Shown: positions 29,762 through 42,489, counted from the stretch's first letter. The stretch: 64,000 nt of DNA from Cercophora sp. LCS_1 (GCA_036250225.1 JAPZLL010000067.1:62001-126000); one strand, 5' to 3'. The notes: generated by a model from the sequence alone, not told the origin. Numbers and translations: made by a program.

Positions 29762-32700
29762 AGGCGGAATCTCAACTTCAACGTGTGGTGGTGGTGGACA
29801 TCAAGGGTTGTGCGGCTTGGATGAGGTGTGTCGGAAACCGGGCAAAGTGGGCGGGGGGTGGCTATTTGTTGTTGGGGTTCGGATGACACAGAAAAGCAAG
29901 CAGCACAGCACCCAGTGTAGCGGTGGTGGTGGGGTCAATTGGCGTCCAGCCTGCGTGGTCCGTGGTCCTCGCCCAAAGGCGATTTTTCTGCGGGGCAGTC
30001 GCCAGCCGGACGGGCGCTCGGTCCACAATCAGAGCTGGCAGGAGGGAAAAAAAAATCAACCCTGGCTCGGCAGCGACCAGGGTTAGCCGATGTGGCGCAG
30101 GAAAGCGCAACGCCTGGCGGCGACTGGCGTCGATGCAACGGGGGAGCGGCGCCGGCACGAAAGGCTTGCTTGTGTCCGTTGCCAAAGCCGCGGTAAAAGT
30201 GGTGCGTAGTCCGGCGCGAGACGGGGTGTGTCTGGTTGCTGGTGCCCGCTGCGACAAAGCGACAACGAAAACCCAAAAGCTAGAGGCAGTCTTTTTCGCG
30301 GTGATTATATGGATCCTCTCCACACAATCACCTCAGCAGCACAGCGCATTCGCATCCGTCGCCGGGTGGTGGCCAACAAGGTTTCCGTCGTTGTTTCCCT
30401 CCGCGCTGTGTCTTGGTCGTGGGCGGTTTTGGTGTGGGCGGAGGCGGTGGGCAGTGGGCAGAACGGAGACAGGAGCGGTGGGCGTGCGAGGTCGCCCGTC
30501 GAAGGAGACCCAGGTCTCAAGTATCGGTTGCACTGGACTGGCACCACGTGTAATCGGGCACTGTAGGCTGGGATGTCGTCGGGCGTGGGGTTGGCAGACA
30601 CGGATGGCTGGCTGCCACCAGATTCACGGATTGCGGCCTCGGGTTGGCCAGGCCTGCTGCGGACTGGAGCGCCGGACACCAATCAGTCCTCCCGACCCTC
30701 TCGTCGCCCGACAGTGAACTCCGTGTCCCGGCCGGCTTCTCTGGCGAAAATATCGTATCGGGCGACGAATCCAGTCAACCCCAAGACCACGTGAGCGTCG
30801 TGTCTGAAGATGCCACCAATGTCGAGCGGCCTTGGTTTGCGGGGGACAACTGCAGCTGCGGCAGCAAACGGCCACTGATGACCTGACCCTCTGGCTAGCA
30901 CGAGATTTTGTTTGGGCTACAGACGGACAGGTTGGACGAGGGGAATGGACGGCAGCAATGAAGCAGCTTGTTGGTGTTGAAGTCCGTGCATGAGTGCAGG
31001 GGGCCCGTGGTTGAGACTCCGGGGTACCAAGATGTGGCGGGGGAGAACCACCAGTTAACATTGTACGGCAACCACAACCGCTCACCGTTCATGCTGGTTG
31101 CGCTGTCTGGGTTGACTTGCAGTCGACGTCTGTCACCATCAAAGAGCCGGCCAGGCGAGGAGGGGTTAGTGCATCGTGTTGCAAAGTGCAGCACAACACA
31201 AGACCCAAATCGCCATTGACCCTGATGGCCTTGATGCTACCTTCCCAAGTTGTGTCATCGTCCCAGCCCAGAGCCCGCCCAGGCTCTCACGCACATGGGG
31301 CGTTAGACACATAGACACTGGCAACGAACGGCAGTCGACGACATCCAATGTCGAGAGCCCCAGCATCGGAGGTAAACAAAGACCGAGCGATCAAGATCAA
31401 TTTCGGGGACACCCTGACGTGATGCAGGTCGTTAGGCGCCAAGAGAAGCGCTCGGAGAGCACCTCTCGTCCGTTTTTTTTTTTTTTCAAGGCCGGCTAAG
31501 AAGTTGCCGCGCGAGCTCAAGCTGCCGTTTCTCGTCGGCGGATCGCTTTCGTGGGGCTTTGTCACCGCCAGGCGCCAACTCACCGCCCGTCGCAAGATCA
31601 GCGTCTCGCCGTTGCCAGAGAGCCGGTTGCATGATGCCCTGTCTAGTGCGCTGCTAGTTAGCGCATTGATATCGTTTTGCGACTGGCCCAGGCTCGAGGT
31701 ATCGTGAGAAGCTGGAGAATTGTGTCTTGTGACATAACGTGGGCCAAAAAGCTTGAGGTTGGGACGGCGGGGCGTAGTCACCAGAGAAAACGGGTAGGGT
31801 CTTGGCAGCAATGACAACCCAGGGCAGCCGGCCCTGTTCTGGATTTTTGCACCAAACAACGCACGAGAAGGACAAAGTCCCGGCGATGCTAACGACACCA
31901 GTCAGTTGAACACCAACCATTTCGGTCGGCCGTTTCTCTTCGATTGGCGCGCTACGCTGTCTAATAATTCGCGTTTATTTTTCCTTTGCGAGCTGGGAAA
32001 AGCGTCTGTCAGTCGAAATCTTCTTGCTTTCCCCGAGTGCAAAGTTTGCATTCGCCTTGCCCCCCCGGCGCGACATCGCCCGCTCCACTCCCGATGTCTC
32101 CTCGCCAGCTGAGCTTCGGACCCGCGCTCGTGGACGGTCCATCCCGGCGGCCAAGCTGGCATCACCACCAAAATGGCTAGAGTCGGTCGGGTCCAGAAAC
32201 AGCGGCGCCACGGCTTTACCGCTGGCGGTCGCCCCTCTCTTCTTTGGTTTCTGGCCCAGCGAGGCGAGTCTCGTTCCGCTGCATCATCGCCAGGAACAGT
32301 CACCCTCCTCCTTCGCTCTGGTGGTGGAGCGCCTCCCTCCGTCCAACTTGCCGCCATCAAGGCCCGCCATGGCATCCGCTCCGAGGGCGCTCCGTTTCTG
32401 GCGTGGCGGCGTGGCAGCGGCCTTCGCATTGCCATCCATCCCCTCAGAAGGAAGTGGGGGGCACGTCATTTATTTTCACTTCAGACCATTCGCCGGTGGA
32501 CGCGTACCTTGCACAAGCGTGTTTCGGTGTTGTTCCTGGGCCCGTGATGGCTGGCTACCCTCCTTTTCTCCTCCACCGGCAGGCTCCACCGGCAGGGAAA
32601 CATGAAGGGACCTATGCCACAGCAAACTGGCTGTCAACGGTTTGTGCCAGGGAACGAGCCGCCCGGCCAGGGTGCGGTCCCACACACTCACAACAGGCTT

Positions 32701-35700
32701 GAGGAACGTACGCCAAGGCCATGCCGCCGACCAATAGTGGGTGTGCCGTTTCCTCGAGTCTTGCGGCACAGCTCTTGCAACTTTTCCCGGCTTCGAGGGC
32801 ACAATGACTCGCCCCGGGATTTCTCGTCCCAGCCGGGGACTTCTGCTGGTGATTGGTGCAGCCAGCACGTCGTGTCCGGTAGTAATCTGGAGGGGTATCT
32901 TCGTGCCAAGCTGTCACTGTTGTGCATCACCAGCCATCCAGCGGCTCACACAAGTCAACATCGCAGAGCTTGCGCGCATCAAATCCGCTATCGTCGCAGA
33001 GATGCATCGTCGCCTCACCCATGATCAACACTCGAGTACGACTGCTTACACAACTGCCGATGCCCCACCACGCTCGTTCGTTCAGACCCCTTCCTCACCC
33101 TGCGTGAGCGCCCCTACCAACGCCGAGTCGACGTGGTTGAGGCACCTGAGCCCTAGACTGGCTAACATGGGAGTACGACGTCGATGCCGTGCACTGCCGT
33201 TGGCGTTCATGGGGAGGTTGATGCCTCAGCAGATCGGTGTCAGATCAGGATGCGGGCGAACAACACGACTTCGCCGCCATGGGCATCCGCCAACACTCAG
33301 TCTCAATCCCAAGCGATCCTCCAGGGCGGACAGCTGCTGGCTTCCGGGTTGGGGCGTTCCTTCCTACAAGCCGTAGTCCCGGTCACCGAGAACGCCAACG
33401 GGCCCCATCATCTCCTCCGAGGCCGGCCGAGCTTAGGCTTGCCTGCCGGCCCCGCGTGTGTACGACATGACCAGAATGACCGACATGAGGACGAAGTGCT
33501 TTTTCTATATTCGGCCACCGGAATGGAAGGTCAAGTGGGCTGCTGTCTGTGGGGCTTGGGCGCAATGTTTGCTGCGTCAAACGACATGTAAACGACATGT
33601 TGCTCGCTTACTGCCCTTGCTGCAGTCCGGCCGGTCAGCAAAGGCATCGTGAGACGACGATGGGCAGACTCGGGGCTCCTGGCGAACCTCTCGTCCGCCG
33701 CAACGTATTGGCCGGCCACAGCACCATAAGGCCGGCATGGCGCTGCCCCTCGGCCGCCACGATCGTGTCTGCCGCGACCGGGGGTACGAGGGATTACCAG
33801 CGTACGAGGCTGCTGTCATGCGGCTATGAAACCACGATGATCCCGGATTGAGTAATTGCCCATGCTGCTGGGGTGGTTCGGTACCTACACTAGAGACACC
33901 GCAGTGAGCCGTGTCGCGCGGGTCAATTTGCCTTGCTGTCTGGTCTTGGGCGACCGTCACGCGCTCGTGCCTCAGGCGGTCTTCCCCGGAATGCCCACGC
34001 GAGCCTGCAAGTCGGCCACCTGCGCCTGTGGCAGATACATGACGAGCCCTCCATGATCGCGCAAAAGACAGCGCAATTGCGGAAAGACGATTAACGGGAT
34101 GACATGTGGTAGCATCCTGATCTGAGTGCGCCTTCGCTTGCCTCGATGCTGGGAGTCGTCTGCGTCCCTTGCATTAGCTGCCCCTCTGGGAGGGGGACAT
34201 GCAATCTGCACCCAAGCGAATCAGACACCTCACATCGGACTGCCAGGTGCCTGGCAGCCCTCTCCCATCAGCAGGTTCAACGTCTTTTTTGCGGTCCCGG
34301 CCTAGAGTCCAGACCATAGCCCGGATTGCAACACGAACTGGCCAGAATCTCTCCGAATTAGGACGTTTCCTGGCCCATTTGGCGCCAACAACAAACTGGG
34401 TCGCGATGTGCCATCCAGCAGCTGGGAAAACTCTTCTGCCAGCCCACCTGGTCACCAAGCCGACCTTATCCCACCCACACATCAGTTCCCGAAGAGCTCA
34501 CGGACCAATTTGTGTAAATGGTAATATCGTTCGCTTCCTCCCGCCCCTATCGGTCGCTCCCCGTCGCGACAACAATTTATTGACGGAATTTACGCAACGT
34601 GCCGCTTACGACGCTCGCCAACCCTCGATCCGACAGTCCCAGCGGCCAAGTGCCCAGCAAGGCAGAGGTGTCGGAGCCGATGTCACTGTCTGGGTCTCCA
34701 AATAGCGACAGCGAGGATCTTCTTGTGTAATCCAAGATAACGGAACCACGGTATCCAGGCTGCACGCGCGATAATCGCCGGTCAGCGGCTGATTGTGGGC
34801 TTACCCCGGCTTGCCACGCTTCCTCCATCTGTCGTTGATTGCGTCTCCGGCCAATCCGCGGTGAATTTGGACGGCAACTGCACCGGCTCCTCACAACTCC
34901 ACACGTTCATCGCCGGTTTTTGTGTGTGATTCGCCAATCCGCCTCGGGAAAAAAGCCCACTTCTCTGGGCCATTTGCAGCATCTTTCTTGACAACTTGCC
35001 GCGCCCGCGGCTGATCTGCTTGACCGCGCCAACAGAGTCCTGGTCACTGGCAGGCCCACGATGCCCACACAACATGGCTGATAGCCCTCAAGCTTGGACC
35101 AAACTGGCAGGTCCTAAGCCGTGCAGCACGGGACGCGCCGGTATCTGCTACTTCTACATGTTCCGTTTATTAGAAGCCGATTCGTCGTCAAGTGAGCTCC
35201 CCGGACTACTGCCGGGAAATGCCACGAACCTCCATCGGAACGCATTTTCTTCGCAGAAACGGACGGGCAGAAGGAACGCGATGCCGTCGCCAACTGCACC
35301 CAAGCCTTGGACGGACCAGGATGTTCAGCCATCCCCTCAACCAACCTCCTGGGTGCCATCGGACATATTTCTGCGTGCACTGGCACCCAATATAGTGACC
35401 ATATGTCAACGATCTACCCAGATCGACCATCCCTGTCGCACTTATTCCTCGCACTTTGGGTGTGCCGAAGATCCGACTTGACAGGTCTCGCAGGTGCGGT
35501 ACATGGCATCAGCTTGTGCAACACCAGGACCCCTCTTCCCGCCGATCATGATCCCCATACACGTCATCCAGGCAACCAGAAGCTTCGAGTGGAGCCTTGA
35601 TCTGTTGCTATGCGGTCTCTGCGATGAGATGGAGATCAGGGGCTGTGTGCTGGATCAAGCCCCATCCCGGCTCCCTCGGGTTCCACTGCAGTGCACAGGG

Positions 35701-36757
35701 AGACCTGGCCTTGTGTTTGGCCGATGCTTGGTAGCCTCCACCGAAGCAGCGCTGATATTGACTCTCGGCAGTTCGTCTTTCACTCGTTTTCACTCGTGCG
35801 AGTCTTGGGATGTACAGCTCTCGACCGTTGACAAGATAGCAGGGCAACGTAATCCTCAATCGGCAATTACCCTGCCTGTGGGACCCATTGGGGCGCTTGT
35901 AAACGTAAAAAAATCATGGCGTGTTCGCGCTCGCCGCGAACCTATGCAATCCGTGCTGAATGAAGCCATCTGCACGAGGCTGTGGGTTTTCCTGTCGGCC
36001 TAATAGATGCCAGGACATCGCCCAGCCACGGCACATGAGAGGACATCGGCAGTCAGCTGCCTTGTCAACTGTGGGCCTTTGCCCTAATGTGATGAGGATA
36101 GGGACTGAAGACGTGGTTCAACTGTCCAGTCTCCTCAAAGTTGCTGACATCAGCAGTCATGTTTCTCAAAGGACCTAAGCCAGCCCTAAACGTGGACAGT
36201 TGAAAGGCTCGTGAGATGCCGTTAGTCCCAGTGACAGGAACGACGAGAAGCCCCGAGACATTGCCCCAGACAAAGTTTACCTTCAGATGTTGAATGAGCC
36301 CACCGTCTCTTGCCACCAGGCCTACCTAACTTATCAAATCTTGGCCGACAGCGGATGCAAGACAGGACTGGCCAGCGGGCAGATCTCCCGCGTTGAGCCC
36401 ACGTATTCCAAACAAACCGTTCCTTTGCATATGTACGGATCTTGCGGCAGATACAGAAACAGGAAAGCATGCAAATTCTCACGACGCAAACACCAAGGCA
36501 AAAGGATAACATGGGGCCTCCGCAGCCGACATCATGTAGGCCCATGGCCCAGCAAGCGGGAACGGCTGGTGAATAGGCCCAAAATCCACAGTACCACAAC
36601 TCGGCACCAATGAGCACCCAACGGAGTAATTCGCCCTGTTTCACTCAAAATACCACGATCCAAACAGAAACAGAGACAAAAACACCCAGAAACCCACAAC
36701 CAAGGATCACCCATACCGACCCACGTCATCTTAAGACGCCTCCTAACCACCAACTCA
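29762..36757. other. 7-kb region without a supported gene
   Basis: Dozens of frames of 60-260 codons overlap on both strands, none with a recognisable domain, signal peptide or continuous homologous look. Base composition is mixed and fairly GC-rich, without transposon ends, long repeats or tRNA. A T14 tract lies at 31473-31486. The first kilobase is probably the promoter and leader of the polyQ gene. The rest could hold a long leader, noncoding RNA or fully decayed genes; sequence alone does not say. Confidence 0.5.
31473..31486. repeat. T14 mononucleotide tract
   Basis: Fourteen consecutive T residues inside the gene-poor stretch. Confidence 0.9.
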
Positions 36758-38733
36758 TCAGTCTGAAACACCACCGCCGCCTGGCCCCGCCGCTGTCAAA
36801 AACCCAAAATCCGCCCCTTCCTCGGCGGGATTCACCTCCCTCATGTACAACCCCCTATATCCTCTGACAGTTTCCCTGCTCTTCCAGATTCCAGTCTTTC
36901 TCTCCCCTTTCCGCCGTTCGATCTCGTCATCGGATATCTCAACACTCAGCTCTCGCCCTTCAACATCGACAGCGACTATATCCCCGTCCCTCACGATACC
37001 AAACACACTCCCTGGATCCGCAGCCTCCGGGCTAGCATGTAGCACGATCGTCCCGCCCGCAGTACCACTCATCCTCCCATCCGAGATGCGCAACATGTCT
37101 TCGACGCCTTGCTCAGCCAGTTTCCGCGGGATCGGGATCAACCCGGCCTCAGGCATACCGGGGTTTCCTACGGGACCGATATCCTGAAGGATCAGTACGC
37201 TGTCTTTGGTCACGTTCAGCTCCGGATCATCGATACGCGCAGCCATATCCGCCGACCCGGCAAACACCACCGCGGGACCGCGATGTGACAGAAGATGTCG
37301 GTATTTCGACGCCGAGGCCTTGATCACCGCCCCTCCCGGCGCCAAGTTCCCTTTCAAAAAAACCAGCGATAAAGCGGGATAGAGCGGGTTGTTGAATGGT
37401 CTGATACAGTTTAACGGATTCGTCAACTCCAAGGGCCGATACGCCACGGCATCGATCTCTTCACCTAGTGTTCGGCCCGTTATCGTCAACGCATCGAGAT
37501 GCAAAAGGGGTTTTAGCTGATGCAAGAGGTACGGCATCCCGCCTGAGTAGTGGAAATCGGTCATGTAGTTCTGGCCTGAGGGCTTGAGGTCTACGAGCAG
37601 GGGTGTTTGACGACCAATGACATCGACATCCGAGAGGGAAATGGTTCCCGCAACGAGCGGATGGCGGTTGATGATGGCCATGAGGTGGACGATGGCGTTG
37701 GTGGAGCCGCCGATGGCTTGGAGGACGGTGATGGCGTTGAGGAAGGATGAGCGAGTGAGGATGGTTTGTGGGCGGAGGAGGGATTTGGCGAGGGAGACAG
37801 CGTGGGTTCCTGTTGCTTCGGCGATGCGAAGGCGGGAGGAGGAGACGGCGGGTGCGGTAGCCGAGTTGAGGGGCATCATGCCTAGGGCTACCAGAAGGCA
37901 TGCCATTGTTGAGGCGGTGCCCATTACGCCGCATGTTCCGCCCTACCCGTAGCCGGGAGTTAGTGCAGGGACAGAGGGACAGAGGGGAAGAGCAGCCAGT
38001 CACAAACCGTTGGAGCGAGCTCTTCGTTGAGAGCTGAAATTTCTTCGATATCGATGGCACCGGCCCGGAATTTCGCCCAGTTACTACGACAGTCGGTACA
38101 TGCTCCAATTCGAACCCCTCGATGGTTACCAGGCATCATGGGACCCGTTACGAGGTGGATGATGGGCTTGTTGGCTGAGATACCACCCATGAGCTGGGCC
38201 GGAGTCGTTTTGTCACATCCTGGTCGGTCAGCCTGGTTCCAAAGCCCTAAAGTTGACGACAGCGAGCCGATGAAACGATCATCTCAACAGCCTGAGACAT
38301 AGGACCAGTCAAACCACTCACCGCCAATCAACACCACCGCGTCAACAGGCTGCGCCTTGATCATCTCCTCGGTATCCATGCTCATCAGATTCCGCAGATA
38401 CATGCTTGTTGGAGACGAAAACGACTCATGCAGACTAATTGTCGGAAAGTCGATGGCCAGCCCACCCGAGAGTTGAACGCCGCGTTTGACGGCATCGATG
38501 AGCTGCGGAATGTTGGCGTGGCATGGGTTGAATGAGGAATACGTGTTGACAATGCCGATTATGGGCCTTGACAACGCATCTTCACTGTAGCCGAGCGCTT
38601 TGATGAACAGCTTGCGCATGAAAAGGGAGAAGTGCGCGTCACCATAGCCTGGGAGGGCTTGTCGAAGGCCCTGGGCATTTGACGGAACGGGTTTCGACAG
38701 GTCGTAGTCTGAATTGGGGGCTTCGGCGGACAT
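36758..38733 (-). CDS. IlvD/Edd family dehydratase, sugar-acid dehydratase-like
   Basis: Three exons (38733-38322, 38219-38008, 37942-36758) encode 602 residues, the normal family length. The three [2Fe-2S] cluster cysteines are in place: FNPCHAN, IGGCDKTTPAQ and GGTCGVMGTAS. The GACTDCR motif and the catalytic-serine region SDGRMSGTAGG are also present. CDKTTPA is characteristic of the arabinonate/xylonate dehydratase branch, whereas valine/isoleucine-pathway enzymes have CDKNMPG. The enzyme therefore probably converts a sugar acid (aldonate) to its 2-keto-3-deoxy form. Substrate is inference. With the start at 38733 (MSAEAPNSDYDL) it has no targeting signal. A frame-open extension from 38862 is interrupted by a likely 5'UTR intron (38817-38756). 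Confidence 0.88.
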
Positions 38734-38755
38734 TTTGTTCTTGAGGCGATTTTCG

Positions 38756-38817
38756 CTAAGTTTGGACGCAGAGGTAGGTGATAAAAGTTGAACTTTGATG
38801 TGTTGTTGAATGCTTAC
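38756..38817 (-). other. Likely 5'UTR intron of the dehydratase gene
   Basis: On the minus strand a donor GTAAGC (38817) and acceptor ACTTAG (38756) bound 62 bp just upstream of the ATG at 38733. If it is retained, an upstream in-frame ATG at 38862 adds 43 mostly basic/hydroxylated residues. If it is spliced, that ATG falls out of frame. Confidence 0.5.
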
Positions 38818-39323
38818 CACCGATGCGGGGAACGGTGTGATTCTGTGCCAGCATTGCGTCATTTTGAATGGGTCCCGAGTCTGGGGACTAACAGAGGTGG
38901 AAACGAAGGGGAACCGGTAATATGATTGGCAATTGCGATGAGTTTTAGGTTTGCTGAGGCTTCTATTAGAATTGAAGAAAAAGCATCAGCATGAGAAAAC
39001 CATGGCCGTCCGGCTGTGAAGATTGCTGGTAAACCCCCTAACAGCCCTGCGACTTCGTTCTTTCAGCCCGATTGGTGATGAATACATTGCGTTCAAGGGT
39101 CTAGCTTTTATATAAAAGCGAGATCGAGACGGCCTTTTTGCCAGTGAATGTCTTTCTACACCACTGAAACTTGACAACCAAAGGATATATCTTTGTTGTA
39201 TGACTGCTAAGGAGATATCTTGAAGTGCAGACGGCATAATGTATTCTTGGTCTGTAAAGACAGAAAAAATCGCAACGATCAACCTGGTCGACTCCGTGGA
39301 TCCTAGCTTGCCCAGTATCGCGA

Positions 39324-39660
39324 TCAACGGCACCAGCACTTGCACCTCTTCTGAAACAAACCACACTCAGTCTTCACAATGTCGGAGTCGACGTTGTAGG
39401 GGCAACCATGGTCCCTGGCGCTGGTCACGCAATGTTCGTAGCAGACCCCGCCCCAGTCCGTCCGGCATTCCTCGCCGCCCCTGTTGGCGTACTGGAGGGA
39501 CGCAACATGTTAGCAATGTGTCGGTGGGAGTCCGTGGCTGGAGACGCACCCAAGTATCGCCACGCTTGGTAAGGTTCTGCTCAGTGTCAGGAGCAGAAGC
39601 AGGCATCGGGTTGGCTGACGCTGCTGCGACAAAGAGAGCGATGAGGTGCTTAGGGAGCAT
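39324..39660 (-). CDS. Defensin-like 8-Cys secreted peptide with Kex2 site
   Basis: Two exons, 39660-39550 and 39491-39324, joined over a 58-bp intron (GTGCGT, branch GCTAAC, acceptor TCCAG) give 92 residues. Without splicing the frame reads a meaningless Arg-rich tail. Layout: signal peptide MLPKHLIALFVAAASA; a short propeptide NPMPASAPDTEQNLT; a dibasic KR; then a mature 59-residue peptide starting GDTWYANRGGEEC. Its eight cysteines are spaced C-x7-C-x3-C-x8-C-x12-C-x6-C-x1-C-x1-C. The CxxxC and CxC pair resembles the cysteine-stabilised alpha-beta (defensin) pattern, with an extra cysteine pair. The end (QKRCKCWCR) is cationic. An antimicrobial or host-directed secreted role is plausible but unproven. 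A TATA box lies about 120 bp upstream. Confidence 0.85.
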
Positions 39661-39778
39661 TTTGTCTTGAATGAGTCAAAAACACCAAGTTTTCCGTTCT
39701 TGTTTGAGTTGTGTAGTCGAATGGAGGGCCTGAATGGATGGATGGTTTTGGGGAACAAAGCCCGAGGTCAACATCCAT

Positions 39779-39785
39779 CTTTATA
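39779..39785 (-). promoter_or_regulatory. TATA box of the defensin-like gene
   Basis: TATAAAG on the minus strand, 119 bases upstream of the ATG at 39660, a usual fungal distance. Confidence 0.5.
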
Positions 39786-41549
39786 CTTTTCCTGGTGAGC
39801 CCCATTTTCGGTGACTCAACCGCGTCCTGGATGCCAGTTTACATCGGCTTAAAGTCTCTCCATTCATCCATAAGGGCCAACCTCGCGATGATGCTATGAT
39901 CAAGTCTTGAGTTGATCCGAACACCGATTGTTTGGCCCCGGAATCAGGGTGCAACAGTCTCGTTGCAACATTGTTGAGTGAATTGCAATATGGATATCTC
40001 GGTGAGCGTCACTTTAAATTGTTGTCTGGGCTGTGCGATGTCAGCTGCTTTTATCCGTCATAACTCATCCATGGCCTTGCGTGTTGTGCTGCTCTGGGGA
40101 CTGAGCTAGGCACCCAAAGCCTTGCTGATGCGAGCGATCGGGGTTGTTCTGCGGCTGAGCAACACGATCGGTAGCTGCGTCTGTAGCCATTAGTTTGATG
40201 TAAGCTAATCATGGTAAATAGCGAAGAGCCCGCGGTCTATGTCCGCGTTCCTTTTCTCCCTCTTTTGGTCGCTTTTCATTGGCTCTGAGGGTTATGCGGC
40301 GTATATTACCAGTGATATAAGTGTGAAAGTCTGCAAATCTCCCCGCCCGCATGATCATTTGAAGCCCTGACCGAGATAACCATTACTATGGTGTATATAG
40401 GTGAATTCCTTTCGGGATGAAGTGGCATCATCTCACAGCCTGCGAACTCGCGGCTGGGCGATATGGAGCGACGGAAAAGTTTTCATCATGGCGGTCAGCC
40501 TTGGTAGGATCGTGATAGATGATGTTGATAGTTCTCCTGTCGCTGTTGTTGTAGATTTCCCTGGTTGCCTCAACCCCCCTTTTACCCGAGGCTGGGTCCC
40601 AAGAGCCTGACGGAAGCACAGCATACTCCCTCTAGGGCGACTTGGCATCCGGCGCTCTAAGAACGCGATCAGGAAACCGTCATGGGAGCCGTCAGTCCCC
40701 GACCGGCGTGGGGCGTTTGGGTCCGGCTCCGGAAATGGTTCCGAGGTTGATGGGCCGGATCGCGACATGATGAAAGCTGATATCCAGTTGAAGTGGGGGG
40801 GGGGGAAGGGCGAATGAGTACTGGAATGCAGACAAGAGGTATACACGGTTACAGACCAAAGGCGCAGTGGGAGTGATCAACACTGAATCCTGCTAGCGGT
40901 GATCTGAAGTTGACGAACTGGCGGTGATGGGGCACTGCGGCTTATATGAACGTCGCAGTATGCGGGAAAGCGTGTGCTGGCCGGACCCCAGTGATTTTTA
41001 CTGACTATCCCACTTGGTTCTCATCAGCATCGGCGAGCTTCGGGGCCTGTTTAGGACTAATTTCTGATCCCTATGTCTAATTATGGGTTTACTTTACCAG
41101 TAATCTGGGTCTAGCCGCTGAAGGACGTTGATGACGTTTCGACCAGGTGCTTTGTTTCCGTCGTCAAGGGTTTGGACCCAATTGTTGGCAGTTACTGCGA
41201 GTGGCCTGAGGTCGACGGCTCGCAAATAACGGGCTACCCTACCTTATGCAAGCGGCCAAACTTAGTAGGATCCTGTGACCCTTGGATGTCAGGTTGTTGG
41301 GGGGGACAGCGCACCAATACCGTGCGTTGCTACATCCAGACAGTTGGGATCCAGCCGCTGGGTGCCTGGTTTAAAGGCGTTTTCTGGGGCGGAGCGGGGA
41401 ACTTGCCGCACGTTTCGACAGACGACACGCATATCTTTCTCCCCGTTCCCCCAAAGAAGCGGAAAACCTTACAACGCTTACCCACTCAGGCGAAGATAGA
41501 ATCATCCAACGGCTGCGCGGCGAGTCTTTCTGACATTCGATTTACCAAG
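39786..41549. other. Intergenic, no supported gene
   Basis: A minus-strand frame of 137 codons (40433-40846) has no motif, although its inner part (MSRSGPSTSEPFPEP...) could be a short exon. A G10 tract lies at about 40797-40805. The plus frame upstream of the DUF3632 start is open from 41172, but that part (MDPIVGSYCEWPEVDG...) shows no similarity to the family. Confidence 0.4.
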
Positions 41550-42489
41550 ATGGCCAACAAACTTAATGCAGAACTTGACCTGCTCGTCGACGGGGAGGGG
41601 TTTTCGGGTCTCCAAGTGGGGATGGTCAAGGTCTTCCAATCCGCCTTCACAGCCATTTCTAAGCCAGATTCAGTGAATGGGGATCTGAAGGCAGCACGCG
41701 CTGCTTCAGGGCTGCGGGCTTTGATCCCACCTGGGAAGATCACCGAGCTGGAGGACAAGCCAGAAGGAAGGCAAGAATTGCTTGCATTGTTTCAAGATCT
41801 TTGGCATGGTCTCATCAACATCGCAACGCGTATTCCCTACCACCACTGCTGGAGCCAAAACCTACTGGTGAAAACTCTCCAAGTCCTCAAAAACGATTCG
41901 TCCATGTGGAAAGACCTCCCTGACCTAAGCGCCACGATGAGAGACAAATGGATCGGTACGTACTTCATACAGGGTTCGGACGTCTTAATCTAACAACAGA
42001 TTAGACCCGACCTTTGAGTGGCATCCCGACGAAGAGGAAACTTACACGCTCGGTCAATGGCTCAACCTCAATTCTTTTGCTGCTCGCCTTTTTGGTAGCG
42101 GTGTCTTCATCTCAAATCGCCCTCCGATTTGGCAGCTGCGACAAGCTCTTGAGGATGACCTGGCTGAGGCAAAAGGGGATTGCACTCCGGCTGAAGCAGT
42201 TGACAACCGGATCGCGGTAGCCAGCGAGTGGCTGATCCATTCCGGACCTGCACTTCACAAGCAATGTCTGCTGGAGAGTCAAGATCTGGACGATGCATTG
42301 CGGAGATCCTATCGAGCTGGGACTCATTTTTCTGGGCATTCAGGGTTTAATATCGAACGTTGGGGATTTTGGGGGAGAAGACTTGGGGAACTACGGCCAA
42401 CTGCTGGCGGACATATCGCCTCGAAGGTCAGCCAAGCGATCGAGAGCATGTCAGCGGCGACGGCGGGAATCGCGGGAAACCAACAGTGA
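41550..42489 (+). CDS. DUF3632 family protein
   Basis: Exons 41550-41955 and 42005-42489, joined over a 49-bp intron (GTACGT...ATTAG), encode 296 residues. The nearer CAG acceptor at about 42000 would give an immediate stop, so the ATTAG acceptor four bases on is used. Family features are MWKDLPDLSATMRDKW, then DPTFEWHPDEEET, GQWLNLNSFAARLFG, ASEWLIHSGPALHKQ and the C-terminal GFNIERWGFWGRRL. It is a soluble, helical protein of unknown function found only in fungi. The Met at 41550 has context CAAGATGGC. The frame is open upstream to 41172, so a longer N-terminus cannot be excluded. Confidence 0.75.

Noticed and set aside
29576..29824. Leu-rich plus-strand frame resembling a signal peptide
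   Set aside because: The leucines come from the antisense of the CAG/CAA polyQ repeat.
31287..31898. 203-codon minus-strand frame in the gene-poor stretch
   Set aside because: No motif, low-complexity KKKKKR from a poly-T tract, and no splice-supported partner.
38095..38125. tRNA B-box-like GGTTCGAATTGG on the minus strand
   Set aside because: It lies in the dehydratase exon (coding HRGVRIGA) and has no tRNA arms around it.
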